Positions 43,330-53,244 of a stretch of 64,000 nt of DNA are shown in pieces. The notes under the pieces are model-generated. The model did not search any database and was not told the origin of the DNA. It saw nothing but the letters and a program-made list of their open reading frames with translations. Position 1 is the first letter of the stretch. Each line of letters opens with the position of its first letter. The stretch comes from Rhizobiales bacterium 32-66-11. Its GTDB lineage: Bacteria; Pseudomonadota; Alphaproteobacteria; Rhizobiales; Xanthobacteraceae. A program made the translations under genes and the position numbers. The stretch spans positions 32,880 to 96,879 of the forward strand of contig NCEH01000008.1 of assembly GCA_002304505.1 (NCBI GenBank). The letters are read 5' to 3'.

Positions 43330-45867
43330 TCACTCGGCCGGAACAAGCGCCGGCCGATGCGCCCGCCTCGCGGGAGTGGAGTCCACGGTCATCGGCGGTC
43401 GGAAGCGCTTCAGACGGAGCGCATTGCCGAGCACGAAGACGCTCGATGCCGCCATGGCGCCTGCCGCGAAGATCGGCGAGAGCAGCGTTCCGTTAAACGG
43501 ATAGAGGATGCCGGCCGCCACCGGGATCAGGCTGGCGTTGTAGGCGAATGCCCAGAACAGGTTCTGCTTGATGTTGCGGATCGTCGCCTTGCTGAGCGCG
43601 ATGGCGTTGACCACGCCGCGCAGATCGCCTGACATCAGCACAACATCGGCCGCTTCGATCGCCACATCCGTGCCGGTCCCGATCGCGACGCCCACATCGG
43701 CCTCGGCGAGCGCCGGAGCGTCGTTGATGCCGTCGCCGACAAAGGCCACGGTTCCGAAGCGCTGGCGCAGCGCCTTGATCGCCTTGACCTTGCCGTCCGG
43801 CAGAACCTCCGCCATCACCTCGTCGATACCGAGTTGCCTGGCGATGGCGGTGGCGGTTCTGGCGTTGTCGCCGGTGATCATCGCTACCTTGATCCCCAGC
43901 CGATGCAGCGCTGCGATGGAATCGCGTGTCGTCGGCTTGATCGGATCGGCGACGGCAATCGCTGCCGCGAGCCGGCCGTCGATCGCGGCATAGAGCGGGC
44001 TCTTGCCCTGGCTCGCCAGACTCTGGCCGACCGGCTCGACCTCCGCGAGGTCGTAACCGAGCTTCTTCATGTAGCGATCCGCGCCAATCTCGACTTGACG
44101 GCCATCGACGGTCGCAGCGACGCCGAAACCCGGAACCGCCTCGAAGTTCTGGACGGTCCCAAAGGTGAGAGCGCGCAGCTTCGCGGCGGCGACGATGGCC
44201 TCGGCAATCGGATGCTCGGAGCGTTCCTCGACGGCGGCGACGAGAGACAGGACGTCGGACTCCCCGAACCCGTTGATCAGCGAAAGGTCGGTCAGCTCCG
44301 GCCGCCCCTTCGTCAGCGTGCCCGTCTTGTCGAGCGCGATGGCCTTCGCGCTCCTCAGCGTCTGGAGCGCTTCGCCCTTGCGGAACAGGATGCCCATCCT
44401 CGCGGCGCGTCCCGTGCCAACCATGATCGACGTCGGCGTAGCGAGACCCATGGCGCAGGGGCAGGCGATGATCAGGACAGCGACGCCGTTGACCAGCGCG
44501 AAGGCGAGCGCCGGATCGGGACCGAACACCAGCCAGATTGCGAAGGTCAGTGCCGCGATTCCTATGACGATTGGCACGAAGACGCCGGTCACGCGGTCGA
44601 CCAGCGCCTGGATAGGTAGCTTGGAGCCCTGCGCGGCTTCGACCATGCGGATGATCTGCGCCAGCACGGTGTCGCCGCCGACCTTGGTGGCGCGGAAGGT
44701 GATGCTGCCCGTCTTGTTGATCGTGCCGCCGACGACTGCCGCGCCCGCGCCCTTCTGAACCGGGATCGGCTCGCCCGTGATCATGGACTCGTCCACGAAG
44801 GAAGAACCATCGAGCACGTCGCCATCGACCGGCACCCGCTCGCCGGGACGCACCTGCACAATGTCGCCGGCAACGACCTCGGACAGGGCAACCTGTACCG
44901 CTTTCCCGTCGCGAAGGACCTGCGCCGTTTTTGCCTGCAGGTCCATCAGCTGTCTGATCGCTTCGCTCGTGCGCCCTTTTGCACGCGCCTCGAGCCAACG
45001 GCCGAGCAGGATCAGCGCGACGATCACAGCCGCCGCTTCGTAATAGACGTTGTGGGTGCCTTCCGGCAGCAGGTGAGGCGCGAAGGTCGCGACCACGGAA
45101 TAGGCCCAGGCCGCTCCGGTGCCGAGGCTGACCAGCGTGTTCATGTCAGGGCGGCCGCGCAGCAGCGCCGGGACGCCCTTGATGAAGAAACGCAGACCGG
45201 GGACGAACAATACCAGCGTCGTCAGAGCGAACTGCAGATACCAGTTCCCCTGCTGCCCGATGGTCTCCATCACCCAAATATGGATTGCCGGAACCAAGTG
45301 GCTGCCCATTTCGAGAACCACGACCGGCACGGTAAGGACCGCCGCGAGCAGCAGCGCATTGCGCAGCGACCGCATGTCCCGCTCGCGCCGAGCGGCCTCC
45401 CGATCCTCGGCAACCGCCCCATTCGTCACCAGACGCGAGCCGTAGCCGGCGCTTACTACCGCAGCAATCATATCCGAGGCGGAAACAGAATTGTCGAGAT
45501 ACCGGATCCGCGCCTTCTCCGTGGCGAGGTTGACCGATGCATCAAGAACGCCGGGAAGCGCCTTCAAGACCTTCTCAACGCGTCCGACACAGGACGCACA
45601 GCTCATTCCTTCGACGACGAGTTCCGCCGTCTCGCTACCGACCTCGTAGCCGGCGGTCTCGACCGCGCCGACCACGGCAACCGGGTCGGGTTGTGCGGAA
45701 AAATCGACCTCGGCGCGCTCCGTCGCGAGATTGACCGACACGCGCGTCACCCCTGGCAGTGCCTTCAAGGCCTTCTCGACCCTCCCCACGCACGAAGCGC
45801 AGGTCATGCCTTCGATGCGTAGCCGCAACGTTGCGGATGGAGAGGCGAATGCGGTTGAGGTCGGCAT
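43330..45867 (-). CDS. copA: Copper(I)-exporting P1B-type ATPase CopA, two HMA domains
   Basis: This 845-residue pump has two N-terminal heavy-metal domains, each with CxxC ([13 protein letters not shown] and [12 protein letters not shown]). It also has [21 protein letters not shown] in helix 6 (CPC near residue 468), DKTGT with phosphorylated Asp near 514, and [10 protein letters not shown]. It exports copper(I) from the cytoplasm. The ATG at 45867 (MPTSTAF) is chosen because AAGGAG precedes it; upstream codons overlap the CueR operator. It lies divergent from copZ and downstream of a CueR-type site. Confidence 0.95.
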   Translation of the reverse strand: MPTSTAFASPSATLRLRIEGMTCASCVGRVEKALKALPGVTRVSVNLATERAEVDFSAQPDPVAVVGAVETAGYEVGSETAELVVEGMSCASCVGRVEKVLKALPGVLDASVNLATEKARIRYLDNSVSASDMIAAVVSAGYGSRLVTNGAVAEDREAARRERDMRSLRNALLLAAVLTVPVVVLEMGSHLVPAIHIWVMETIGQQGNWYLQFALTTLVLFVPGLRFFIKGVPALLRGRPDMNTLVSLGTGAAWAYSVVATFAPHLLPEGTHNVYYEAAAVIVALILLGRWLEARAKGRTSEAIRQLMDLQAKTAQVLRDGKAVQVALSEVVAGDIVQVRPGERVPVDGDVLDGSSFVDESMITGEPIPVQKGAGAAVVGGTINKTGSITFRATKVGGDTVLAQIIRMVEAAQGSKLPIQALVDRVTGVFVPIVIGIAALTFAIWLVFGPDPALAFALVNGVAVLIIACPCAMGLATPTSIMVGTGRAARMGILFRKGEALQTLRSAKAIALDKTGTLTKGRPELTDLSLINGFGESDVLSLVAAVEERSEHPIAEAIVAAAKLRALTFGTVQNFEAVPGFGVAATVDGRQVEIGADRYMKKLGYDLAEVEPVGQSLASQGKSPLYAAIDGRLAAAIAVADPIKPTTRDSIAALHRLGIKVAMITGDNARTATAIARQLGIDEVMAEVLPDGKVKAIKALRQRFGTVAFVGDGINDAPALAEADVGVAIGTGTDVAIEAADVVLMSGDLRGVVNAIALSKATIRNIKQNLFWAFAYNASLIPVAAGILYPFNGTLLSPIFAAGAMAASSVFVLGNALRLKRFRPPMTVDSTPARRAHRPALVPAE

Positions 45868-45903
45868 GTCGTCAGCTCCTTGAATCACAGCTGACCGCGA
45901 ACA

Positions 45904-45930
45904 TGGTGCTTCCAACAATGGGAAGGTCAA
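45904..45930 (-). promoter_or_regulatory. CueR-type operator/promoter for copA
   Basis: Read on the minus strand, this contains TTGACC followed by a CTTCC-N7-GGAAG dyad, as in CueR/HmrR promoters with an elongated 19-bp spacer, and CATGTT at the expected -10 position. It is the exact inverted copy of 45966-45992 on the other strand, so both divergent genes have the same operator. Confidence 0.8.
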
Positions 45931-45965
45931 CGCCGACTGGTGCATTTTTTCGGCGGGCAGACCTA

Positions 45966-45992
45966 TTGACCTTCCCATTGTTGGAAGCACCA
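45966..45992 (+). promoter_or_regulatory. CueR-type operator/promoter for copZ
   Basis: TTGACCTTCCCATTGTTGGA starts a 27-bp sequence that is the exact reverse complement of 45904-45930. The CTTCC-N7-GGAAG dyad is the CueR recognition element. It lies 38 bp before the copZ start codon. A good -10 box is not obvious. Confidence 0.75.
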
Positions 45993-46029
45993 CCTTCACT
46001 CACGGAGTGCCAAATTGAGGAAAAAAGCC

Positions 46030-46233
46030 ATGGTCTATCTGAAAATCCCCAACATGAACTGCGGCGGTTGTGCTGCGACCGTCACCAAAGCTCTCAAGAG
46101 CATCGACGTCGACGCCAGGATTGACGTCGACACGGCGCTGAAGACCGTAAAGCTGGAGAGCAAGGCAGACGTCGAACAAATCAGCGCGGTGCTCAAGTCG
46201 GCAGGCTATCCCGCAGAGGTTCAGCCCGGCTGA
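46030..46233 (+). CDS. copZ: Copper chaperone CopZ-like HMA protein
   Basis: This 67-residue protein is a single heavy-metal domain with the metal site MNCGGCA at residues 9-15 and the expected ferredoxin-like pattern (KIPNMNCGGCAATV; VKLESKADVEQISAVLKSAG). It would carry copper(I) to CopA and the regulator. The ATG at 46030 follows GAGG, and the divergent copA gene shares the CueR operator region. Confidence 0.92.
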   Translation: MVYLKIPNMNCGGCAATVTKALKSIDVDARIDVDTALKTVKLESKADVEQISAVLKSAGYPAEVQPG

Positions 46234-46539
46234 CGCGCCTTTCTCTCGGGGCAAGGACAGGCGCTGGTCCGCTGGCCTGGAGCGGACCGGCGCTGTAGTG
46301 CGTTGTTCGGTGCGGAAACGCTGGGAGCCGTCCACCATTCCGGAGCCATCCCGATGCGCCGTGAAGCCGAGATCAACGACGCCGAGATCACCGAACTGTG
46401 CTCTCAGATCATGCCGTCCGAACAACATGAGATCGAGCAGACGGTGGGAGTTCTGACGCGACTTCAGGCACGGAGCTCCGTCCTCGGCAAATCTGCGGTC
46501 CGGGTGCGGGACGACGGTATATGCCCGCGCCTCGTCCAT
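46234..46539. other. Intergenic region with one weak reading frame
   Basis: No confident gene is seen. A plus-strand open stretch at 46354-46560 (MRREAEINDAEITELCSQIM, QTVGVLTRLQARSSVLGKSA) is codon-plausible, but its end overlaps the MgtC-like gene on the other strand, it has no recognised domain and I cannot support it. Confidence 0.3.
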
Positions 46540-47826
46540 TCAAGAGCCTATCACGGCTGACGGTCCCGGCCACTCGAAATGCGGCAGCGTCGCAAAGGCA
46601 GCGTAGCCGAGCGCAATGGCCACCACCGTAGCGGCCGCCAGCGGGAGCCAGAAGCGAACCGGTCCCGCAACGGCGGCGACGGCCAGGCGGCCAATGGCAT
46701 TCGTAGCGAGCGCCAGAAGCACGGCGTGTCCGACCGCCTCCATGGTTGCCGGCTGTCCGAGCAGCCGCAACGCGCTGAGCACTGCCACGTCGACATCGAA
46801 TATTCCCGAGATGGCGGAGGTCGCCACCATCCCGCTGCTGCTTCCGACCGAAAGAGCGGCGCTCACGGTGGAGACGACCGCGAAGAGCGCCGCGAACAAC
46901 ATCAGCGGCCCCACCTCGAAGGGGTTGCGCGGCGGTTGCGTACCTTCGCCCGAAATGGTGTGGCGCGACAGCAGGAGGAGAATGCCGCAGGTCGCAAAGC
47001 CGCCGATTGCGGCCAGGATGGCCAGACCCGCGACGCCCAGCACCGACGGCGCGACGATGGCGACGATTGCCGTGACCCGTATCACGGATACGCCCGCCGC
47101 GAGGATCGCGGCACCTGCCAGCGGCCAGGGATTCGTTCCGGTCTTGGCGATCCGCGCCAGCGACAGAGTTACGGCGGTGGACGAGATGACGGCTCCGGCA
47201 AGACCGCTGACCAGAATACCCCGGGTCGTGCCGAGAGCCCGGACCGCGATGTAGCCGAGGAAGGAGATCGCCGCCGTCAGCACGGTGAAGAGCCACACCT
47301 GCCGGGGATTGAAGCCGCCCCAGGGATCGACGGCTCGATCGGGCAGCAGCGGCAGGATGATCGCCGTCATCACCGCGAGCACCAGAGCCGAACGAAGCTC
47401 GATCCAGGAAATTCGCCTGAGAAGCCCGTGCAGAAGCTCGCGACTGGCGAGAACCGCGGCGAGCGCGGCCCCACCGGCGGCGGCGGCGCGCTGATCCCCG
47501 ACGACGGCAAGCGCCCCCAAGGCGAACACGCCCAGCGCGGCGATGATGCCGGTCACGCTGTAATCCTCATCGTGGAGGGACTCGCGTGCCTTGTACCAGG
47601 CGAAGACCGCGGTGAAGGCGAGGAAGCCGGCGATCAGAATGGAGGGAGCATCAAGGCTGGCGCTGAGAGCCGCCACCACGCCGCCGAGCAGTCCGGAGAT
47701 GCCGTATGTTCGGATGCCCGCCGCGCGGCCGCCATCCGGCGTGTCGCGCTCGCGCCACCCACGCTCCAGGCCGACGAGCAAGCCAATGGCAAGTGCCAGA
47801 CCGAGCTGCAGGATCAAGAAGTCCAT
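46540..47826 (-). CDS. MgtC/SapB and DUF4010 membrane protein
   Basis: This 428-residue protein has an N-terminal MgtC-like region (LGLALAIGLLVGLERGWRER, GIRTYGISGLLGG) and a C-terminal DUF4010 region with about eight hydrophobic helices (SALVLAVMTAIILPLLPD, GLAGAVISSTAVTLSLAR). MgtC proteins adapt cells to low magnesium or acid, and the larger DUF4010 members may act as ion channels or carriers. It stands alone on the minus strand and does not overlap its neighbours. Confidence 0.92.
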   Translation of the reverse strand: MDFLILQLGLALAIGLLVGLERGWRERDTPDGGRAAGIRTYGISGLLGGVVAALSASLDAPSILIAGFLAFTAVFAWYKARESLHDEDYSVTGIIAALGVFALGALAVVGDQRAAAAGGAALAAVLASRELLHGLLRRISWIELRSALVLAVMTAIILPLLPDRAVDPWGGFNPRQVWLFTVLTAAISFLGYIAVRALGTTRGILVSGLAGAVISSTAVTLSLARIAKTGTNPWPLAGAAILAAGVSVIRVTAIVAIVAPSVLGVAGLAILAAIGGFATCGILLLLSRHTISGEGTQPPRNPFEVGPLMLFAALFAVVSTVSAALSVGSSSGMVATSAISGIFDVDVAVLSALRLLGQPATMEAVGHAVLLALATNAIGRLAVAAVAGPVRFWLPLAAATVVAIALGYAAFATLPHFEWPGPSAVIGS

Positions 47827-47856
47827 GGCGTGGCCCGTGATGGATAAGTCACGTCA

Positions 47857-47970
47857 TCAGCGCAGCTGATCATGACGGTCGCCTGTTCGTCTGAGCAGCA
47901 CCTTGTCGCACCGATAGAATTGATCCCAAAGCGCTGCCACGACGCCGGCGAGAACCAATTGCCGCCTCAT
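47857..47970 (-). CDS. Small ORF coupled to nucleoside/AMP phosphorylase gene
   Basis: This 37-residue frame begins MRRQLVLAGVVAALWDQFYR and continues with CDKVLLRRTGDRHDQLR. Its ATG overlaps the stop of the phosphorylase gene (ATGA at 47967-47970), so it is positioned for translational coupling. It has one hydrophobic segment followed by a basic end with one Cys, and no recognised domain. It may be a small peptide of the operon, a decayed protein, or chance. Confidence 0.4.
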   Translation of the reverse strand: MRRQLVLAGVVAALWDQFYRCDKVLLRRTGDRHDQLR

Positions 47971-49499
47971 GCCTCGACCTTGACGATATCGCCGGACCGG
48001 GCGGCGTATTCCAGGGCATAGGCGAGTTCGGCACGCGTCTCGGCATGGACATGAAGCATTGGCTGGCCCTTGTCGATCTCGTTGCCCAGCCGCACGTCCA
48101 TGCGAACGCCGGCGGCCTTGGCCTCGGGCGCTCCAGCGAGTTTTGCAAGCCGGGCGAGCTTTCGATTGTCGATATGGACGATGCGTCCTGCATGCGGGGC
48201 CACAAGCGGATGGACGTTGGACGCAGTCGGAGGTGTCCGCATCCCGCCCTGCGCCTCACAGATGGCTTCGAACTTCGCCCAGGCGCGCCCGTCGGAGAGC
48301 GTTTCGAGCGCCAGCCGAGTCCCTTCACCCGTTGCCACTTTTCCGCCGATTTCGAGCGCTGCACCCGCAAGCGTCGCGGCGCGCCTCCTGAGATCGTCCG
48401 GCGCATCGCCGGCATTTTGAAGGACAGCCAGGACATCGAGAGCCTCGAGCGCCGGCCCGATCCCCCGGCCGACCGGCTGTGAACCATCGGTCTGGAGACA
48501 TATCGCGGTCAGGCCGAAACGCGCGGCGACCGCCCCCATGCGTTCGGCGAGGTGACCGGCGAGTTCCTCGCTGCGGACCTTGGCGGTCGGGCCGACAGGA
48601 ATATCGATCACCACATGGGTCGAGCCCGCGGAAATTTTCTTCGACAGCACGGACGCGATGAGCTGGCCTTCGGTATCGACATCGAGCTCACGCTCGACGC
48701 GCACGAAGATGTCGTCGGCGGGACTGAGATGCACCGCGCCACCCCAGGCGATGCAGCCGCCTTCAGCCTCCACCACGCGCCGGAGCGTCGCAATGTCGAG
48801 GTCGACTGGAGCGAGCGTCTCCATCGTATCGGCCGTGCCTGCCGGCGAGGTTATCGCGCGTGAAGAGGTTTTGGGCATGATGAGGCCCTGCGCTGCGACG
48901 ATCGCGACAATGATCGGCGTGGTGCGATTGCCCGGCAGGCCGCCGATGCAGTGCTTGTCGACGACGATCGGGGCATCCCAGCGCATACGCTCGCCAACCT
49001 CGACCATCGCGCCGGTCAGATCGGCGGTCTCCTGCTCGTCCAGAGGCAAGGCGGCGCCCGCCGTCAGGAATGCGGCAAGATGCACGTCGGTGTATCGTCC
49101 GGCGACAATGTCTTTGACAATCGCCGCGAAGGCGGATGCGTCGAGGCGGTTGCCGTAGATGCGCCGGCGCACGCTTGCCAACGATTCGATCGCCGGCGCA
49201 TGTGTGACTTTAACGGCTTCGCCGTCCGCAATGCCGAGGATCGTCCAGGCGGTCTCAGAAAGAGCGACCTCGTCGAGCGCGATCAATTCGCCGCCCTCTA
49301 TCTGAAAGAGCGTTGCCTGCACCTCCCGATTGCCTGTCGAAACAAGAACCTGCGAGCGTGCGGCAAGGCCCTCCGAACGGCAGACATGGCAGTCTGTGCG
49401 CATGATGACCACGGCCTGATGCTGGGTGTGCAGGCCAAGACGCTTGGCGCGGAGCATCGGCTGTGCAAGGGCGTCGGTCCGTTCGAGGGCTGCGGTCAT
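47967..49499 (-). CDS. Thymidine/AMP phosphorylase family protein
   Basis: This protein of about 510 residues belongs to the pyrimidine nucleoside phosphorylase superfamily: a first alpha domain (RRRIYGNRLDASAFAAIVKD), the phosphate site KHCIGGLPGNRTTPI, SSRAITSPAGTADTMETLAP, and WGGAVHLSPADDIFVRVERE. An N-terminal domain of about 85 residues precedes these, as in archaeal AMP phosphorylases and their bacterial relatives. The substrate could be AMP/CMP/UMP, giving ribose 1,5-bisphosphate, or thymidine; the length and the SSRAITSPAGTADTMET block favour the former. The ATG at 49499 overlaps the stop of the MBL gene. Confidence 0.88.
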   Translation of the reverse strand: MTAALERTDALAQPMLRAKRLGLHTQHQAVVIMRTDCHVCRSEGLAARSQVLVSTGNREVQATLFQIEGGELIALDEVALSETAWTILGIADGEAVKVTHAPAIESLASVRRRIYGNRLDASAFAAIVKDIVAGRYTDVHLAAFLTAGAALPLDEQETADLTGAMVEVGERMRWDAPIVVDKHCIGGLPGNRTTPIIVAIVAAQGLIMPKTSSRAITSPAGTADTMETLAPVDLDIATLRRVVEAEGGCIAWGGAVHLSPADDIFVRVERELDVDTEGQLIASVLSKKISAGSTHVVIDIPVGPTAKVRSEELAGHLAERMGAVAARFGLTAICLQTDGSQPVGRGIGPALEALDVLAVLQNAGDAPDDLRRRAATLAGAALEIGGKVATGEGTRLALETLSDGRAWAKFEAICEAQGGMRTPPTASNVHPLVAPHAGRIVHIDNRKLARLAKLAGAPEAKAAGVRMDVRLGNEIDKGQPMLHVHAETRAELAYALEYAARSGDIVKVEA

Positions 49500-50854
49500 A
49501 GATCGAACACCTGATCCTGACGGGGAACGCTCGCGCTCCATCCGAGATCCCTGTCGATGCGTACGCGCAGCGCCTCAGCGGCTTCGGGCTCGCCATGCAC
49601 GATGAAGACACGCGAGGGGCTGTGACGGAAACCCGAGAGCCAGTGCATCAGGTCGTTGGCGTCGGCGTGAGCCGAGAGCATCGTCAGATCGTCGACCTCT
49701 GCGCGAACGGGAATCCATTGGCCGTGGATCTTGATCTCGCTTGCACCCTGCAACATGGCACGTCCGCGCGTTCCGGCGGCCTGGAAGCCGGAGAACAGGA
49801 TGGTGTTCTTCTGTTCGGGCGCGAAAGCCTTCAGATGATGGAGCACGCGACCGCCGGTCGCCATGCCGCTCGCCGAGATCACCACCTTGGGATAGGGGCT
49901 CGCCGTGATCGCCTTGGACCCTTCGACATCTCTCGTATACGTCGCAATTCCGCAGATCGCGCCGCAGACCTCCGGTGTGAGGCGATGATCAGCACGGTGC
50001 GCATGAAGCAAATCGGTCGCGTCGATCGCCATAGGGCTGTCAAGATAGATCGGAATGTTCGACAGCCTGCTGGCGGTCTTCAGCTTCCACAGATGATAGA
50101 GCAGCGACTGTGCGCGGCCGACCGCGAAGGCCGGGATCACGACGGTGCCGCCGCGTTGGACTGTGCGCTCGATCACCGCGCCGAGAACCTCGGTGATGTC
50201 GCCCGGTTTATGAATGCGATCGCCGTAGGTGGATTCGATGACAATGAAGTCGGCTTCCGAGACTGGCTCGGGATCCGGCATGACCGGATCGCCGTAGCGT
50301 CCGAGATCGCCGGAGAAGGCAACGCGACGGCCGGCCCAGCCGATGTCCGCGGTTGCGGCGCCCAGGATGTGCCCCGCATGACGGAATGTCAGCGTCGCGT
50401 CGCCCGGAAGCTGAACGGTCTCACCGAAGGGGACGGGCGAGAAGAACTCAAGCGCACGTTCCGCATCGCGAATGCCGTAGAGCGGCAAGGCGGGCTTGTG
50501 CTTCGAGAATCCCTTGCGGTTGGCGTATTCGGCATCCTTCGCCTGCAGATAGCCGCTGTCTTTAAGGATCAGCTCGGCCACATCGCGCGTGGCCTCGGTT
50601 GCGAAGATGCGGCCGCGAAAGCCGTCGCGCACCAGCTTCGGCAGATAGCCGGAATGGTCGAGATGGGCATGGGTCAACACGACGGCGTCGATGCTGGAGG
50701 GCTCGACCGGCAAGGGCTCCCAATTCAGCTCGCGCAAGTTCTTGAGGCCCTGGAACAAGCCACAGTCGATCAGGATGCGCTTTCCATCATGAGTCAGGAG
50801 ATGTTTCGAGCCAGTGACGGTGCCGGCACCGCCCAGCGAGGTCAGCGTAAGCAT
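49496..50854 (-). CDS. Metallo-beta-lactamase fold beta-CASP nuclease-like protein
   Basis: This 452-residue protein has the metal-binding HAHLDHSGYLPKLV loop, TATADIGW-type middle blocks, beta-CASP region (VIPAFAVGRAQSLLYHLWKL), and a C-terminal RNA-specificity domain (ISASGMATGGRVLHHLKAF and LSAHADANDLMHWL). Proteins of this YkqC/Rnj/CPSF-like class cut RNA as endo- or exonucleases. It lies 8 bp after the phosphoketolase stop and overlaps the next gene. The operon setting suggests RNA-derived nucleotides as a source of sugar phosphate; this is inference. Confidence 0.92.
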   Translation of the reverse strand: MLTLTSLGGAGTVTGSKHLLTHDGKRILIDCGLFQGLKNLRELNWEPLPVEPSSIDAVVLTHAHLDHSGYLPKLVRDGFRGRIFATEATRDVAELILKDSGYLQAKDAEYANRKGFSKHKPALPLYGIRDAERALEFFSPVPFGETVQLPGDATLTFRHAGHILGAATADIGWAGRRVAFSGDLGRYGDPVMPDPEPVSEADFIVIESTYGDRIHKPGDITEVLGAVIERTVQRGGTVVIPAFAVGRAQSLLYHLWKLKTASRLSNIPIYLDSPMAIDATDLLHAHRADHRLTPEVCGAICGIATYTRDVEGSKAITASPYPKVVISASGMATGGRVLHHLKAFAPEQKNTILFSGFQAAGTRGRAMLQGASEIKIHGQWIPVRAEVDDLTMLSAHADANDLMHWLSGFRHSPSRVFIVHGEPEAAEALRVRIDRDLGWSASVPRQDQVFDL

Positions 50855-50862
50855 GGCGGCCT

Positions 50863-53244
50863 TCAGATCGCGGGTTGGAAAAGATCGGCGGGGTTACCCC
50901 TACTGTCGACGGCGGCGCGTTCGGCGGGCGTGAGCAAATCGTCGCGTGACCAACCGGCAAGCGGGGTCGCCGCATCGATCAGGTGAGCCCAGGAGCAGCG
51001 ATTGGCGAACAGCATGCCGTCGACATCGAGCGTGCCGCCCCGGCTGATATAGCCGCGCGCGGCGGTTCTCAGCGGTCCCCCGTCCAGCCGCCTCAACAGA
51101 CCAAGCATCGGCTCGGGCCGCGTATGAGTGACGATGACGCGGGGAAGCTGCGGGGGAAATAGTGCGGCGAGATCCTCGTCGCTCGCGGTGAAGGCGGCCT
51201 CGATCGGGTCGCGCGGCGCACGGAAGCGACCCGGTTCCGCCAATGCCGTCACGACGGCTTTGAGGCCACGGGCCGAGAGGCGTCGTGACGCCTTGAGCGC
51301 CTCCTCGAGCTGATAGGCCCCGATCGCCACCAGTTGCAGGTCGGCTTCGCCGGGATTGCCATCGATATGGGCCGCGCCCTCGGACACGAACCGGCCAGCC
51401 GCCTCGCCGTCGAGCCGGTGCGGCATGTCGCGCTTCGATACGATCAGGCAGGCTACCTGGCCGCGTCCGTCATAGACCGATCGCAGCGCGGCCATTGCGC
51501 TGTTCGCGTCGACTGGAAAGAGCACCCGGGCTGTGTCCGACATCTCGCCGAGCAGTGCCTCGCCAATCGTCGGGTCCTGGTGCGATTGCTCATTCTTGGA
51601 GTTCTCCCAGGTGTGGGAGGTGACGACGAGGGGCACCGAGATCCAGCCGGACTCCTGACCGACCTCGCGACGACGCCGGGCGAAGACGATCTCCTGACGG
51701 AGGCCGCCCAGCATCTTCATGGCGAAGGCCTCATAGCTGACGATCAGGTTGAGCCCGCCTTTGTTGGCGAGCGCCGCACCTGCAACTGCTTCCTCGTTGA
51801 GCGCGGTGATGACGGCGCCATCAACGGCTTCGGCTACCCCGGGCTCGGCGACGTTGACGCGATGCCGCAGACGATCGAGCGCGGCGCCCATATGGTTGGA
51901 GCGCAACTCGTCGGGATTGCCGAGCCGCGGCCGTAAATCCGGATTGGCATCGACGGCGCGCACGAACCAGCGGTCTAGCGCATGCATGGCGCAGTCCGGA
52001 GCATCGCCCACGCGGATCCATTCGGGTTCGGGGAGCTGGGGTGACGGCGGGCTTCGCAGTGCGAGGGGATGGCGGCTTTCGAGCGGCCGGTTCTGCGGGT
52101 CGTGGATGGCAAGCGCGCCGACCGCGCGGTCAATCTCTTGCAGCGGAACGAAGAGCGCTGCTGCAGCTTCGTTGAAGGCGTTTCGTGCCGCGTCATCGCG
52201 CGACGGGTTGCCGTCGATCGGAAGGTTGTGCGCCGCATTGGTGCCGGCGCCCGGAAAGCCGAACCCCTTGATCGTCTTGGCGATCACATAGGGGATGGGC
52301 GCGGGATAGACGTGATCGGCATCGGCGGCGAAACGTCCGAGCCGCTCCTCGGCCGTGAGGATCGCCCAGGCGAACGCGGCCGGGTCGCGGCCGTCGATCG
52401 CGAAGGGATCGAAGCCGTTATGGCGAAGATGGGCCGCGAGCCAGTCGGCCCCGCCCTGCTGGTCAATCTGAGCGCGCTCCTCGATGCGGCGTCCGTTGAG
52501 GATCATGATGGGGATCATGATGGGGATCGCGAGGCCGGAATCCTCGGCGCGCCACCAGCGGGGTGTCCAGTCGGAGCCGCGCTGCTCCTCGAAGGCACCG
52601 TCACTCAGGAAGGCGATGAGACTCTCTCCGGGAAGCGGCATGTGCACATATTGCACCTCCGCGAAACCAAGATAGCCTCCCTCCGAGATCGCCCCGGCGG
52701 TGTTGGGACCAGCATGGCTGCCCAGCGGGACCGCGGCGCGACCCTCCGCATCGATCGCATAGGAATAGAAGTCGGCCGCGAGCTGAGAGAGCCCCTTCTC
52801 GGTCCGGTCGTAGCGGCCTTTCTGCGTCGGCGAGACGTCGCCAGTCAGCGCATTGACGGCCTCGATCGCTGCGACGCAATGGCCTTGCCCCATCAGCCAT
52901 GAGCGGGTCTTGGCGGTGATCGTGTTGGCGGTGAGATAGCCGACAAAAGCAGGAACCATGTTGAGCGAGCCACCGGTATGGCCTTCAGGCGTCGGCTTGA
53001 ACGCATCGGCCGGCAGCGGCGCGCCGGAGAGATTGACCCGGCTGGCATAGGTCATGTGGACGACGGTCCACATCGCCGCGCAGGCCAGACGGTCGGCAGC
53101 GGCGAGCAGCCGGTAGAGCCTGTCGGGCGCCATGTGTCCCGAGGCTGCGAGTGCTGCAACACGCTCGACCGTCTCGGCGCTGTGCTCGATGGGCCCGTAG
53201 CCCTTATGCCAGATCGCGAATGCGTCCGATGTCATTTCACTCAT
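50863..53244 (-). CDS. xfp: Phosphoketolase
   Basis: This 793-residue thiamine-diphosphate enzyme splits xylulose 5-phosphate or fructose 6-phosphate with phosphate into acetyl phosphate plus glyceraldehyde 3-phosphate or erythrose 4-phosphate. Visible blocks are KGYGPIEHSAETVER, PEGHTGGSLNMVPAFVGYL, SHAGPNTAGAISEGGYLGFA, FLSDGAFEEQRGSDWTPRWW and PIMILNGRRIEE. The start overlaps the prs stop (ATGA at 53241-53244). It supplies acetyl phosphate for ATP by acetate kinase (not in this window) or to acetyl-CoA through phosphate acetyltransferase, the gene disrupted by IS66 at the window start. Confidence 0.95.
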   Translation of the reverse strand: MSEMTSDAFAIWHKGYGPIEHSAETVERVAALAASGHMAPDRLYRLLAAADRLACAAMWTVVHMTYASRVNLSGAPLPADAFKPTPEGHTGGSLNMVPAFVGYLTANTITAKTRSWLMGQGHCVAAIEAVNALTGDVSPTQKGRYDRTEKGLSQLAADFYSYAIDAEGRAAVPLGSHAGPNTAGAISEGGYLGFAEVQYVHMPLPGESLIAFLSDGAFEEQRGSDWTPRWWRAEDSGLAIPIMIPIMILNGRRIEERAQIDQQGGADWLAAHLRHNGFDPFAIDGRDPAAFAWAILTAEERLGRFAADADHVYPAPIPYVIAKTIKGFGFPGAGTNAAHNLPIDGNPSRDDAARNAFNEAAAALFVPLQEIDRAVGALAIHDPQNRPLESRHPLALRSPPSPQLPEPEWIRVGDAPDCAMHALDRWFVRAVDANPDLRPRLGNPDELRSNHMGAALDRLRHRVNVAEPGVAEAVDGAVITALNEEAVAGAALANKGGLNLIVSYEAFAMKMLGGLRQEIVFARRRREVGQESGWISVPLVVTSHTWENSKNEQSHQDPTIGEALLGEMSDTARVLFPVDANSAMAALRSVYDGRGQVACLIVSKRDMPHRLDGEAAGRFVSEGAAHIDGNPGEADLQLVAIGAYQLEEALKASRRLSARGLKAVVTALAEPGRFRAPRDPIEAAFTASDEDLAALFPPQLPRVIVTHTRPEPMLGLLRRLDGGPLRTAARGYISRGGTLDVDGMLFANRCSWAHLIDAATPLAGWSRDDLLTPAERAAVDSRGNPADLFQPAI

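Noticed and set aside
46000..46539. Minus-strand frame opposite copZ
   Set aside because: It is antisense to copZ, whose metal motif is clear, and has no recognisable domain.
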